A stretch of 64,000 nt of DNA from Faecalicatena_A orotica (GCF_040545875.1 NZ_JBEPMR010000010.1); one strand, 5' to 3'. Shown: positions 52,962-62,030, counted from the stretch's first letter. Notes: generated by a model not told the origin, from the letters alone. Program-made: numbers and translations.

Positions 52962-54380
52962 TTATGCCCTTTCTTTTTTAAACAGTTTTATCAAAAAGCT
53001 GTTCTTCCCCTCTTTGTACTGATATGTTATCTCTCCGCCCAGTTTTTCTACGATTTTCCGGGCTATGGCGAGACCGAGGCCGGTACCTCCTTTTGAGGAT
53101 CTTGCCTGGTCACCCCGTACGAATGGGTCGAACATGATTGTGTGGATTTCTTGTGCAATGGCTTCCCCATCATCCTGAATCTGGATTTCTACTGTTTCAT
53201 TGTTTTCTTTTACTGATACCCATGCACCCTGTCCGGTCTGGTTGTATTTTATGATGTTGCCGAGCAGATTTTCTATAACCCTTTTCGTTTCTTTCTGATC
53301 AATGCCGGCCCAGATCGGGGTTTCTGGGATTTCTATGTGCATTTCGATTCCTTTTGCTTCGAGGTCCTCGTAATATCCGGCGCATATGGTACGCAGCAAC
53401 TCGCAGATATCTGTCTTTTTTATTTCAAATTCGTACTCGGGATTGTCCAGTTTCAACATTAGGAACATTTCATTTACAAGTTCGTCGACCCTGACTGCCT
53501 TTTTATCGATGGTCTGGTAGTATCCTCTCAAGTCTTCTTCCCTGATTAGTCCCTCCTCGAGCACATTTGCATAGCTTTTAATGGTTGAGACAGGGGTCTT
53601 GATGTCGTGGGAAAGTTCCAGCAGCATCCGGTTCTTTCTTTCTTCCAGTACGCGTTTCTCTCTTTTTTCATTCTCCAGCCGTTCGGTCATGATGTTGAAG
53701 CTGTCGCGGATTTCCTCGAATTCCTTCTGCGCCCGGAAATCCAGACGTACCTGATCGACACCGTGGTTGATGACCTGTTCCATCCCAACCGTGATCTCGC
53801 TGAGTGGTTTTTTTATTTTTCGGGACAGATAGCGGCTCATCAGGTAACAATTTCCAAAGAAAAACAATGTAAACACGACGAAAAATACAGCTACGATCCT
53901 TTGCCCTGCACCGCTGCCTGCTGCATTATAGTTATATGACAGGCTCAATATATTTCTTTCTGCTTTTACGAAATAGTAATACTTCTCCCCGTCCAGTTTT
54001 ATGGTATTGATAAACCCGCGGTACCGGGCGGCCGGTGTATCCGTGTCTACCATGTTGTCTGTGACCAGGTATTCATAAATCTCATCCTGAGTATAAGACT
54101 GCGGCTTATCCTGCTTCTGCCCGTACACCTCCAGTATATGATAGTCTTCATCCAGCTTTTCGATCCACATACCGTTTCGTTCCAAAGAGCCTAAGTCTTT
54201 CACCTGCCCATTCTCATCTATCATGTCATAAGGCGCAAGCGACTCAATAGTCCCGCCGCCGAGGGACAGCAGAACTCCGAACAGGCACACATACAGCCCT
54301 GCCACCAGCAGGACGGCAAATGAAATATAACTCGTTACCAGCTGTCTGAAGACACTTCCCTGTTTCTTCCTCTGCTTCAT
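52962..54380 (-). CDS. Two-component sensor histidine kinase
   Basis: 472 residues. Two membrane spans (about 14-37 and 165-186) flank an extracellular sensor of about 125 residues; HAMP follows, then HisKA (LLELSHDIKTPVSTIKSYAN, phospho-His) and HATPase_c (ENLLGNIIKYNQTG N-box, GGTGLGLAIARKIVEKLG G2-box). Overlaps the response regulator by 4 bp (ATGA). Probably senses an envelope or peptide signal, given the ABC exporter genes in the same run. Confidence 0.94.
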   Translation of the reverse strand: MKQRKKQGSVFRQLVTSYISFAVLLVAGLYVCLFGVLLSLGGGTIESLAPYDMIDENGQVKDLGSLERNGMWIEKLDEDYHILEVYGQKQDKPQSYTQDEIYEYLVTDNMVDTDTPAARYRGFINTIKLDGEKYYYFVKAERNILSLSYNYNAAGSGAGQRIVAVFFVVFTLFFFGNCYLMSRYLSRKIKKPLSEITVGMEQVINHGVDQVRLDFRAQKEFEEIRDSFNIMTERLENEKREKRVLEERKNRMLLELSHDIKTPVSTIKSYANVLEEGLIREEDLRGYYQTIDKKAVRVDELVNEMFLMLKLDNPEYEFEIKKTDICELLRTICAGYYEDLEAKGIEMHIEIPETPIWAGIDQKETKRVIENLLGNIIKYNQTGQGAWVSVKENNETVEIQIQDDGEAIAQEIHTIMFDPFVRGDQARSSKGGTGLGLAIARKIVEKLGGEITYQYKEGKNSFLIKLFKKERA

Positions 54381-55078
54381 TTTGTTTCCCTTTCTATCTT
54401 ATATCCAAGCCCCTTCACCGTTTTAATCAGTGTTTCCTGTCCCGACGGCTGGTCAAGTTTACTCCTCAGATTGCTGATATGTACCATGACCGTGTTGTCA
54501 TCACCAGCATAATCTTCCTCCCACACCTGTTCGAAGATCTGCTGTCTTGTAAAAATCCTTCCGGGATTACTAAGAAAGAGCCTGAGTATTTTAAATTCCG
54601 TGGATGTCAGCTCCAGCGCCTTCCCGTCAAGCGTCACAACACCTTCCCCGGCATTCAGAACTACCCCCTTCGCCTGAAGAATATCCGGCTTCTTTGCCGT
54701 ATCTTCATGGTAATCATAATTCCGCCTAAGCTGCGCCTTTATCCTTGCCACCACTTCCAGTGGATTATAAGGTTTCGTCACATAATCATCGGCCCCCAGC
54801 TCCAGCCCAAGTATTTTGTCATAGTCCTCGCTCTTCGCAGTCAGCATAATCGCAGGGATTTTGCTCGTTTCCCTGATTTTCCGCAGCACTGAAAAACCAT
54901 CAAGCCCGGGCATCATGATATCCAGAAGCGCCAGATGGATTCCCCCTGTGCGGAAAATCTCCATCGCCTCGATTCCGTCCTTCGCCTTTCTGATCCGGAT
55001 ATTCTCCCTGCCCAGATACAGCTCCAGTACATCTAAAAGCTCAATCTCATCATCTGCTGCCAAAATCGTGTATTCCAT
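54377..55078 (-). CDS. OmpR family response regulator
   Basis: 233 residues. Receiver with ILAADDEIELLDVLEL (acidic pocket), LALLDIMMPGLDG (phospho-Asp) and ELGADDYVTKPYNP (Lys switch); winged HTH with LTSTEFKILRLFLSNPGRIF, DNTVMVHISNLRSKLD. Cognate of the kinase next to it. Candidate binding sites are the 10-bp direct repeats at 57651-57671 upstream of the ABC gene. Confidence 0.95.
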   Translation of the reverse strand: MEYTILAADDEIELLDVLELYLGRENIRIRKAKDGIEAMEIFRTGGIHLALLDIMMPGLDGFSVLRKIRETSKIPAIMLTAKSEDYDKILGLELGADDYVTKPYNPLEVVARIKAQLRRNYDYHEDTAKKPDILQAKGVVLNAGEGVVTLDGKALELTSTEFKILRLFLSNPGRIFTRQQIFEQVWEEDYAGDDNTVMVHISNLRSKLDQPSGQETLIKTVKGLGYKIERETK

Positions 55079-55113
55079 TGCATCCTCCCCCGGACCATAT
55101 CCGCCCTCTCCTC

Positions 55114-56145
55114 TTATTTTACTGCACTGACGGCCTCATCCAGCATCTCGTCCAGACTCTTGGAAAAATCCATCGTTTCCTTCCAGTCCGGGGAGAGCTG
55201 ATCGAGAATCAGACACTTTGCCATCCCGATCCGGTAATACTTTCCGCGTCCGTCCTCATATTTATCCAGTGTTTCCAGATACCGCTCCTTGTATGTCTGG
55301 CCGCCTTTGTCACTGCCTTTTTCTGCCTTCAAAACAATTCCTTCTACATAATACGCAGTCCCTTCGGTCAATTCACAGCGCCGCTCGGCATCAGCCGCTT
55401 CCTGCGTCATCTTTTCCCTGCGTCCGTCTTCAAGCTTCCTATATTCTAATACAGCATTCCTGACTTCGTCAATCTTTCCTTTTTCCATTGCACTTCCGGT
55501 CACAATCTTCTTAAGAAGCCTCATCTCCTGTTCAAGCTCTTTTTTCACATCCTTTTTCTGGTCCACTTCCTTTTTAAAGAAATCCTCCTCCGTTTCTCCT
55601 GCCTGACCGGAAGCCGTCTCCATATCCTCCGTGAAATCCTCGGGCGTCATTCGTTCCCCCATTATCTGGTGGCTGCTAAGCTGCCATGCATGAAACGCCT
55701 CATGCCAGATCGTGGCAGTCTGTTCTTCTTCCCCGTATCCGCTGCCCGAAGCCATCCCTTCCACACCGCCTGCAAGAGACAGCAGGCTTTCAAACCGCTT
55801 CATCGTCGGGATGATGACTTCAAAATGGTCCCCCACCGGATAGGCGGTCCCGGCAAATGTCTCCAGAACCGGCTCTCTTTTTTCGATTTCCCCATTGTAG
55901 AATACATAGTCATGTTTTCCATCATACATCGCAACCGGATAATCTTCCAGTTTAAAATCCTGAAATCCAATCTCATCCACAACCGGCTGCAGACTCGCAG
56001 CTTCTTCATATATTTTCTTATCCTCGCTGGCAATTCCTGTGTTTCCCGTCAGAATCCAGCCTGCAAGAAGCGCCGCCCCTGACAGTACCGCCGCCCCCTT
56101 ACACAGGAGCTGTTTTCCTGACAGCACAGTTTTTGTTTTCTTCAT
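55114..56145 (-). CDS. Membrane-anchored or secreted HExxH protein (putative zinc metallopeptidase)
   Basis: 343 residues from ATG 56145 (MKKTKTVLSGKQLLCKG), GGAGG 7 bases upstream. A signal/anchor segment (about 14-34, AAVLSGAALLAGWILTG) is followed by an extracytoplasmic domain. TATIWHEAFHAWQLSSH (about residues 144-160) has HEAFH, a match to the HExxH zinc motif, and CELTEGTAYYVEG (about 275) supplies a Glu in a helix as in gluzincins. Family not recognised. It starts 2 bp after the ABC permease stop and precedes the response regulator, so it belongs to the exporter-sensor operon. Confidence 0.75.
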   Translation of the reverse strand: MKKTKTVLSGKQLLCKGAAVLSGAALLAGWILTGNTGIASEDKKIYEEAASLQPVVDEIGFQDFKLEDYPVAMYDGKHDYVFYNGEIEKREPVLETFAGTAYPVGDHFEVIIPTMKRFESLLSLAGGVEGMASGSGYGEEEQTATIWHEAFHAWQLSSHQIMGERMTPEDFTEDMETASGQAGETEEDFFKKEVDQKKDVKKELEQEMRLLKKIVTGSAMEKGKIDEVRNAVLEYRKLEDGRREKMTQEAADAERRCELTEGTAYYVEGIVLKAEKGSDKGGQTYKERYLETLDKYEDGRGKYYRIGMAKCLILDQLSPDWKETMDFSKSLDEMLDEAVSAVK

Positions 56146-56147
56146 CC

Positions 56148-56903
56148 CTACGCCTCCTTCCTGCGGAGCACAAATAAGAGCAGGCCGCACACATACAGTA
56201 CAAGAAGTCCCCCCAGTATACTGTGTATCTGAACCGTTTTCCCTGACAGCAGGTTCGCTGCCTGCGATTCTGCCGCATACAGGTCAGGTACAATAAATAA
56301 GATAGCCCTGACAAGCTGTCTGGACACCCCTGACACAATCCCGGATACCGTCTCCAGAATCGGGTGCATCGTCCCTGCCAGCATAAACGCCGCGCAGAGC
56401 ACCCCCGCCGCCATCGAGGGGAGCACCAGGCTGACCGCACTGGTAAACAGGCTGACTGCCGCCGTACTCACCGAAAAAATAAGAAATGCCGGAACTCCTT
56501 TTGCCAAGACGCCAGTCTCCCCTCTCACTGCCGCAAATATCATCACGCCCGCATACAGGATAAACAGTGCACCGACTGAACTGACGATATTCGCCAGTGC
56601 CAGCTGTCCGTGGTACTTCCACTGGCTGACGCCGCGGATCCAGACAAGGTGGCTCGTTTTCCGCTCATATTCATTGGGAATCGTCCGCAGGCTGAGCGCA
56701 ATCGCAATTCCGCCGCCGAGCACGGAAATGACATTCATAACAAGCGGCATGACCATCTGAAACTCCGTCACCGATACCCCGTTTATTGACAGCGTGGCCG
56801 CGCCGCTCATGCACATCATGACGATCAATATTCCAATCATAATCACAACATAGATATCCTTTCTCCTGATCCGTTCCCGCAAAGCATTTTTCATAATTCC
56901 CAT
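56148..56903 (-). CDS. ABC-2 type transporter permease
   Basis: 251 residues from ATG 56903 (MGIMKNALRERIRRKDIYVV), GGAGG 9 bases upstream. Six membrane helices; GGGIAIALSLRTIPNEYERK and TSHLVWIRGVSQWKYH resemble ABC-2/NosY-type permeases of bacteriocin or lantibiotic immunity exporters. Starts 2 bp after the ATPase stop. Confidence 0.85.
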   Translation of the reverse strand: MGIMKNALRERIRRKDIYVVIMIGILIVMMCMSGAATLSINGVSVTEFQMVMPLVMNVISVLGGGIAIALSLRTIPNEYERKTSHLVWIRGVSQWKYHGQLALANIVSSVGALFILYAGVMIFAAVRGETGVLAKGVPAFLIFSVSTAAVSLFTSAVSLVLPSMAAGVLCAAFMLAGTMHPILETVSGIVSGVSRQLVRAILFIVPDLYAAESQAANLLSGKTVQIHSILGGLLVLYVCGLLLFVLRRKEA

Positions 56904-56905
56904 CT

Positions 56906-57583
56906 CTACATTCCTCCGATTTTCTCTACAAAAATTTCTTCCAGACTTCTGTTTTCTTTCCCTTTTTCCCACTCATAGAGCAGGTTTCCTTTTTTAATAA
57001 TAATCCCCCTGTCGCAGACCCGCTCGATATCACCGAGGATATGGGAATTGATGATAATCGTCTTGCCGTCCTCCTTAAGGCTCCTGATCGTCTGCATCAT
57101 TTCCACGCGTCCCAGAGCATCCAGCCCTGCCGACGGTTCATCCAGAATCAGAAGTTTTGGGTCCCCGAGCAAAGCCTGCGCCAGCGCCAGACGCTGCAGC
57201 ATTCCTTTGGAATAATTCTTAACCTTCGTCCTGCTGTCCTCCAGTCCTGCCCGATCAAGCAGTGCCGGAATCTGCTCTTTCAGTTCTTTCTTCGGAATAT
57301 TCTGGAGGCTCCCGTAGAATTCCAACACCTCCCTGCCATTCAGAAACGGATGGAAGTATGGTGTTTCCGGGGAATACCCGATTCTGATATTCTCCTGCTT
57401 TTCTACGTCTCCCCCGTCTTTGGGAATCAGTCCCAGAATCATTTTAATCGTTGTCGTCTTCCCTGCCCCGTTGCTTCCCAGCAGGGCAAACGCCTCACCT
57501 TCCTGCACTGCAAAACTTAAGCCATTCACAACACATTGCTTCTGGTATATTTTTTTCAGATTTCTGCATGATAACATGTTCAT
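56906..57583 (-). CDS. ABC transporter ATP-binding protein
   Basis: 225 residues from ATG 57583; the ATG at 57589 lies only 3 bases from the GGAG site, so the second one is preferred. Walker A LLGSNGAGKTTTIKMI, signature YSKGMLQRLALAQALL, Walker B LLILDEPSAGLDALG, switch INSHILGDIER. The short single-domain NosF/BcrA-type ATPase pairs with the next permease. First gene of a five-gene run: ATPase, permease, HExxH protein, response regulator, kinase. Confidence 0.92.
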   Translation of the reverse strand: MNMLSCRNLKKIYQKQCVVNGLSFAVQEGEAFALLGSNGAGKTTTIKMILGLIPKDGGDVEKQENIRIGYSPETPYFHPFLNGREVLEFYGSLQNIPKKELKEQIPALLDRAGLEDSRTKVKNYSKGMLQRLALAQALLGDPKLLILDEPSAGLDALGRVEMMQTIRSLKEDGKTIIINSHILGDIERVCDRGIIIKKGNLLYEWEKGKENRSLEEIFVEKIGGM

Positions 57584-57650
57584 AAACATTCTCTCCTTCT
57601 CTTAAGATGCTTTTATTGTAGTTCATTTACTTTAAGTGAAAATAAATCCA

Positions 57651-57671
57651 ACCTAAAGATCACCTTAAGAT
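57651..57671 (-). promoter_or_regulatory. Tandem direct repeat, candidate response-regulator site
   Basis: ACCTAAAGAT and ACCTTAAGAT (plus strand) repeat with an 11-bp period about 70 bases before the ABC ATPase start; on the minus strand ATCTTAAGGT, ATCTTTAGGT. Period and position suit an OmpR-type dimer next to a -35 box. A third CTTAAGAT is at 57601. Confidence 0.5.
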
Positions 57672-57741
57672 ACTGTTTTTCCCGGCATATTTCTTCACGC
57701 CCGCGCAATATACTGTAAAAACACCATCGAAAGAGGCCGCC

Positions 57742-58404
57742 ATGCAGACCATATCCACAAACATATGCCAGCGCACCATGTATTCACGAGGCATCCCCGT
57801 CTTCCAATACAAAATCAGCTATCCCTGTTTCCACACCACATATAATATCGCCGCAGCGAGGAAAATCAATCAGTACTATTCTCAGTATGCACGTAAAACA
57901 GAGGAGTACTGCCGCACAATCCTGTTTCCACAGGCCGCGGATAATGCAAAATATATCCCTGATAACCAGCCGCCTTTTAACAGTTACCAGTTCCTGTCCG
58001 AGTACCAGACCACCTGTAACCGGGACTGCATCGTCAGCCTGTACACCGACAGGTACGAGTATCTGGGCGGCGCACACGGCTCCACAACGCGCCTGTCCGA
58101 TACATGGAACTTTAAGACCTGTACCAGACTTACACTGGAACAGTTTTTTCCCTCCGATCCTTCTTTTACCCAAGCAATTTTTCAGGAGATCGAATCCCAG
58201 ATATCCGGACGCCAAAAAGAGACCCCGTCCTCTTATTTCGACGATTACGCGGTCCTGCTTCGGAAAAACTTCCATCCGGAAAATTATTATCTGGATGACA
58301 ATGGGATTGTTATCTATTACCAGCAGTATGATATTGCCCCCTATTCCACTGGAATACCAACGTTTTCCATCCCCTTTCAGGAAAACTTTCCCACTTGTGC
58401 ATAG
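57742..58404 (+). CDS. DUF4163/DUF3298 (RsiV/PdaC-like) protein
   Basis: 220 residues. The N-terminal part (GIPVFQYKISYPCF, INQYYSQYARKTEEYC) is DUF4163-like and the rest DUF3298-like (RYEYLGGAHGSTTRLSDTWN, RLTLEQFF, FHPENYYLDDNGIVIYYQQY). The domain pair forms the lysozyme-binding ectodomain of RsiV and part of the PdaC deacetylase, but this copy has no signal peptide or membrane span and no sigma factor beside it. AAAGAGG precedes the ATG. Role unknown. Confidence 0.85.
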   Translation: MQTISTNICQRTMYSRGIPVFQYKISYPCFHTTYNIAAARKINQYYSQYARKTEEYCRTILFPQAADNAKYIPDNQPPFNSYQFLSEYQTTCNRDCIVSLYTDRYEYLGGAHGSTTRLSDTWNFKTCTRLTLEQFFPSDPSFTQAIFQEIESQISGRQKETPSSYFDDYAVLLRKNFHPENYYLDDNGIVIYYQQYDIAPYSTGIPTFSIPFQENFPTCA

Positions 58405-58465
58405 AACATACGTTCTGATATAATCAGTTTAAAGCCCAAAAACGGTAAAAGGGAGGTGCAACGCC

Positions 58466-59731
58466 ATGCAGCCAGTCATCTATCACGTCGATGTAAACAA
58501 TGCCTATCTTTCCTGGGAGGCCGCCTACCGCATCCACCATCTGGGTGGTACGCTGGACCTGCGCACGATTCCCTCTGCCATTTCCGGAGATGCGGCCGCA
58601 AGGCACGGCATCATCCTTGCGAAAAGCATCCCGGCCAAACAATACGGCATCCGCACGGGAGAGACTATTCTGGAGGCCCGGCAGAAATATCCCGCCCTTT
58701 ACATGGCGCCGCCCAATTACGGGCTGTATCAGAAATGCTCCGACGCCTTTATGAAAATTTTGAAGGAATACACACCCACTGTGGAACAGTACAGCATCGA
58801 TGAGGCGTTTATGGACATGACGGAAACGGTCAGTCTCTTCGGCACTCCGCTTGATACGGCACTGCATATCCAGTCCCGCATCAGAAATGAACTCGGCTTC
58901 ACGGTCAATATCGGGATTTCCTGTAATAAGCTGCTCGCAAAGATGGCCAGTGAAATGCAGAAGCCCGACAGGGTGCACACACTCTTTCCCGAAGAAATCC
59001 CAGATAAAATGTGGCCCCTGCCTGTGTCAGACCTCTTTTTTGCAGGAAGGGCAACCACCGCAAAGCTGTTTCGTCTCGGAATCCATACGATCGGCGAGCT
59101 TGCACAAAGTGACCCTGATCTTCTCTCCCTCCACTTAAAAAAGCACGGGAAGACCATCTGGGCCTTTGCCAACGGCCTCGACAGCTCCCCCGTGGAGCCT
59201 GCGCCGCCACCCCAGAAAGGATACGGCAATTCCACAACGATCGCTTTCGATGTAGAGGATGCCAATACAGCCCGCCTCGTGCTCCTCGGTCTGGCCGAAA
59301 CAGTCGGGACGAGACTGCGGGAGGATGGCATGCAGGCCGAATTAATGTCGGTCGGTATCAAGAGTTACGACTTAAGCTATGCCAGCCATCAGATGATTCT
59401 GAAGAGTCCGACGAATATTACGACCGAACTCTACCGCTGCGCCTGCCGGCTCTTTGACCAGCTCTGGGATCAAAAAACACCGATCCGGCATCTCGGAATC
59501 CATACCGGCCGGCTTCATGAAGGGGGCACGCTCAGGCAGATGAGTCTGTTTGATACGACAGATTATGCGAAACTAGAACAATTAGACAGGACGATAGATT
59601 CTATCCGGAAAAGATACGGGATTGATTCCGTCAGGCGGGCCGCGTTTCTCGATGTGCCCCTCGATCATATGGAAGGAGGAGTCTCCCGCGAAAAACGAAG
59701 CGTGGACTACTCCCGCCTGTTGATCGAGTAG
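58466..59731 (+). CDS. dinB: DNA polymerase IV (Y-family)
   Basis: 421 residues. Palm motifs VIYHVDVNNAYLSWEA (first metal Asp) and YSIDEAFMDMT (catalytic Asp-Glu), GISCNKLLAKMASEMQKPD, HhH (TTAKLFRLGIHTIGELAQSD) and a little-finger domain. In the first motif Phe is replaced by VNN-AYL, as in Clostridia homologues. The C terminus (LRQMSLFDTTDY) has a clamp-binding QMSLF. Translesion synthesis. Followed after 51 bp by a small gene. Confidence 0.95.
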   Translation: MQPVIYHVDVNNAYLSWEAAYRIHHLGGTLDLRTIPSAISGDAAARHGIILAKSIPAKQYGIRTGETILEARQKYPALYMAPPNYGLYQKCSDAFMKILKEYTPTVEQYSIDEAFMDMTETVSLFGTPLDTALHIQSRIRNELGFTVNIGISCNKLLAKMASEMQKPDRVHTLFPEEIPDKMWPLPVSDLFFAGRATTAKLFRLGIHTIGELAQSDPDLLSLHLKKHGKTIWAFANGLDSSPVEPAPPPQKGYGNSTTIAFDVEDANTARLVLLGLAETVGTRLREDGMQAELMSVGIKSYDLSYASHQMILKSPTNITTELYRCACRLFDQLWDQKTPIRHLGIHTGRLHEGGTLRQMSLFDTTDYAKLEQLDRTIDSIRKRYGIDSVRRAAFLDVPLDHMEGGVSREKRSVDYSRLLIE

Positions 59732-59782
59732 ATTACGCCGGATACAGATAAAAAGACAGATCAGATAAGGAGGTGTATCATC

Positions 59783-60115
59783 ATGGGTATGGGCATTGGC
59801 ATCAACGTCCATTCACCGGATGCAGGTAAAATCAAGGGACATCAGGAGCCCGTCGCGTGCGGGGTCTGGTATACAAGCACAGGGACGGCCATTCCTAAGA
59901 TGATAAAATTTCAGGATGCGGATGGTCACATCCGCACCCTGTCAAACCTGCATGTCCGTACTTTTGAAAAAAAGAATTACTGCGGCATCCCTACTCTGGA
60001 ATACGAATGCGATGCCGTAGTAAACTCCCGCAAATATATCTTTCATTTACTATATTATGTAGAGCACCAGAAATGGACCGTACTCTGGAAATCACAGAGT
60101 TTCTTTAACGGCTAA
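59783..60115 (+). CDS. Small conserved-looking protein downstream of dinB
   Basis: 110 residues (MGMGIGINVHSPDAGKI), AAGGAGG upstream of ATG 59783. Soluble, beta-rich, with a C-terminal YIFHLLYYVEHQKWTVLWK stretch. I do not recognise a named family. Same strand as dinB (51 bp), so it may be cotranscribed and take part in DNA damage tolerance; this is positional inference. Its stop overlaps the stop of the convergent TetR gene. Confidence 0.75.
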   Translation: MGMGIGINVHSPDAGKIKGHQEPVACGVWYTSTGTAIPKMIKFQDADGHIRTLSNLHVRTFEKKNYCGIPTLEYECDAVVNSRKYIFHLLYYVEHQKWTVLWKSQSFFNG

Positions 60116-60735
60116 TCCTGATTCTGCCGGTAAACCCGTGCGAACTCCCTCACATGTGCCTCGAGTACGTTCAGTGCCTCCTCTTCCTTTTCAGGTTCCT
60201 GATCATACTTGTTCAGCAGGAAGAAAATCGGTGCATAAAAATGAAGTGCCATTACCTCCGGGGAACTGCTCCTGAATATCCCCTGCCGGCACATTTCTTC
60301 GAACAGAGCTGCCTGGTATGTGATGCCTGCCTCCATGAAAATCTGCCTGTATACCTCATAGATTTCTCTGTCCCGGTACTGTTCGATCGTCAGCATCCTG
60401 CGGAAACGGGCGGCAAACTCATCCTTCAGGTAAAACAGGAAAATCTTCTTACTCAGGTCAAGCAGGTCCCCGAGCGTCAGCGCTCCGTATAAGGCAGCCG
60501 CAGACTCCATCCCGGCCTCATCCGGCAGACCATACCCCAGTGACATCTGCTCCATGCGGGTGGACATCTCCTGTACGATCGTGTCAAAGATTTCCTTCTT
60601 GCTTTTAAAATGTTTATAAAGCGAACTGTCCTTAATCCCAACCGCATCCGCAATATTTTTCACACTGGTCCCCTGATACCCGTTCTCCGCAAACAGGGTC
60701 AGTGCCTTTTCTATAATCAGTTCCTTTGTCGTCAT
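60112..60735 (-). CDS. TetR family transcriptional regulator
   Basis: 207 residues. HTH at residues 25-47 (TSVKNIADAVGIKDSSLYKH, FKSKKEIF); a ligand domain with many aromatic residues follows. Lies 15 bp after the radical SAM gene and shares its transcript; the paired GCTAGT palindromes upstream of that gene are the likely autoregulatory sites. Confidence 0.92.
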   Translation of the reverse strand: MTTKELIIEKALTLFAENGYQGTSVKNIADAVGIKDSSLYKHFKSKKEIFDTIVQEMSTRMEQMSLGYGLPDEAGMESAAALYGALTLGDLLDLSKKIFLFYLKDEFAARFRRMLTIEQYRDREIYEVYRQIFMEAGITYQAALFEEMCRQGIFRSSSPEVMALHFYAPIFFLLNKYDQEPEKEEEALNVLEAHVREFARVYRQNQD

Positions 60736-60750
60736 ATGTAATCCTCTCTG

Positions 60751-61887
60751 TTACGCATCCCTCTCTGATTCGGATACCAGCGCCCTTACCGCCTTTTCCT
60801 GCCCGAACAACACGCATCCCCCACTGTGTTCCCCTGTCAGGAATTCTCCATCCCGCAGCTTCACGAACAGCCGGGACTTCAATGCCTCACGCAGTCTGGT
60901 TTCTTTCAGACTGGTATCGGAAAACGGTGAGAACGGGCAGGGCTCCGCACCTCCATTTGCATTGATATGGAAAAATCCCCTTCCTGCTGCCAGACATCCG
61001 CCGGATGCCTTCTCATCCCCTGGGAACGAAATATAAAGCATCGCCTGTTTTTTCTCCCGCAGCTTCCTGAGCCTTTGTTCCATTCTGGCACGGTCTTCTT
61101 CATCCGGCGCAAGCCCCTGTGTCATTGGATCCGCCGGCACATACTCCACATAAACCACCGCCTTACATCCAGCCCCTGCCAGCCGGCATGTAAATTCATC
61201 CGAAGTCACTTCGTCCAGATTTTCCTTCGTCACCGTAATCGAGGTTCCGAACAGAATCCCCTTTTCCCTCATGCATTCCATCGTCCCCATTAATGTATGG
61301 TATACCCCTGCCCCTCTTCTGTCATCCGTCCTCTGCTGATTCCCTTCCATGCTGAAAACCGGAATCAGGTTCCTATGATCTGAAAAAAGCTTTACATAAT
61401 CCTGATCCATAAGCGTCCCGTTCGTAAATACAGGAAACAGTATCCGCTTGTGCCGGGCCGCCGTCTCAATCACATCCCGCCTGACAAGGGGTTCACCGCC
61501 CGCGAGCAGTATGAATCCGATTCCAAGTTCCTCCGCCTGCGAAAAAATATCTCCCCACTGCTCTTTGTCAAGCTGTCCGTTCCGTTCAAACTCCCCGCAT
61601 GACTCATTCGCCCTTGCATAGCATCCTTTACAGTGCAGGTTGCACTGGCTGGTAATACTCGCAATCAAAAAGGGCGGAATATGTTCTCCCCGCGCCTCCG
61701 CTTCCCTGCGCAGTTCTCTGGCCTCCTTCGCTGCTTTCGAATACTGTATCATAAATGCACTTTCCCCTGGATTACTCAAAGAGGCCTTCAGAATCCCTTT
61801 TATAATACGGTCCGTACCCCTGCTTAAATACTCTTCTAATTGAAATGACTGCATATCCGCCTTCTTTCCGTGATATTCGATGGCCAT
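60751..61887 (-). CDS. Radical SAM protein with SPASM-like C terminus
   Basis: 378 residues. The radical SAM cluster motif is ITSQCNLHCKGCYAR (CxxxCxxC, about residue 82), SAM-binding LLAGGEPLVRRDVIE follows, and the C terminus has further cysteines (SGGCLAAGRG, GGAEPCPFSPFSD, SGGCVLFG) suggesting one auxiliary cluster. Such proteins modify peptides or act in cofactor maturation; no precursor peptide gene was found next to it. The promoter is under a double TetR operator, which points to induction by a small compound. Confidence 0.9.
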   Translation of the reverse strand: MAIEYHGKKADMQSFQLEEYLSRGTDRIIKGILKASLSNPGESAFMIQYSKAAKEARELRREAEARGEHIPPFLIASITSQCNLHCKGCYARANESCGEFERNGQLDKEQWGDIFSQAEELGIGFILLAGGEPLVRRDVIETAARHKRILFPVFTNGTLMDQDYVKLFSDHRNLIPVFSMEGNQQRTDDRRGAGVYHTLMGTMECMREKGILFGTSITVTKENLDEVTSDEFTCRLAGAGCKAVVYVEYVPADPMTQGLAPDEEDRARMEQRLRKLREKKQAMLYISFPGDEKASGGCLAAGRGFFHINANGGAEPCPFSPFSDTSLKETRLREALKSRLFVKLRDGEFLTGEHSGGCVLFGQEKAVRALVSESERDA

Positions 61888-61922
61888 ACATCTTATTCAC
61901 TGTCTCTACCAAATAGTATCAG

Positions 61923-61977
61923 GCTAGTAACCACTAGCTTATATACACAGTATAGCTAGTGATTACTAGCCTGTCAA
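61923..61977 (-). promoter_or_regulatory. Radical SAM-tetR promoter with two TetR palindromes
   Basis: TTGACA (61972-61977), 17-bp spacer, TATACT (61949-61954) on the minus strand. The palindrome GCTAGTgattACTAGC (61955-61970) occupies the spacer and GCTAGTaaccACTAGC (61923-61938) lies downstream, 32 bp centre to centre. Confidence 0.85.
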
Positions 61978-62030
61978 GAAAGAAATCTATTAAAAACCTT
62001 TATAAATCGCAGATACCGTCCGTGTTCTCC

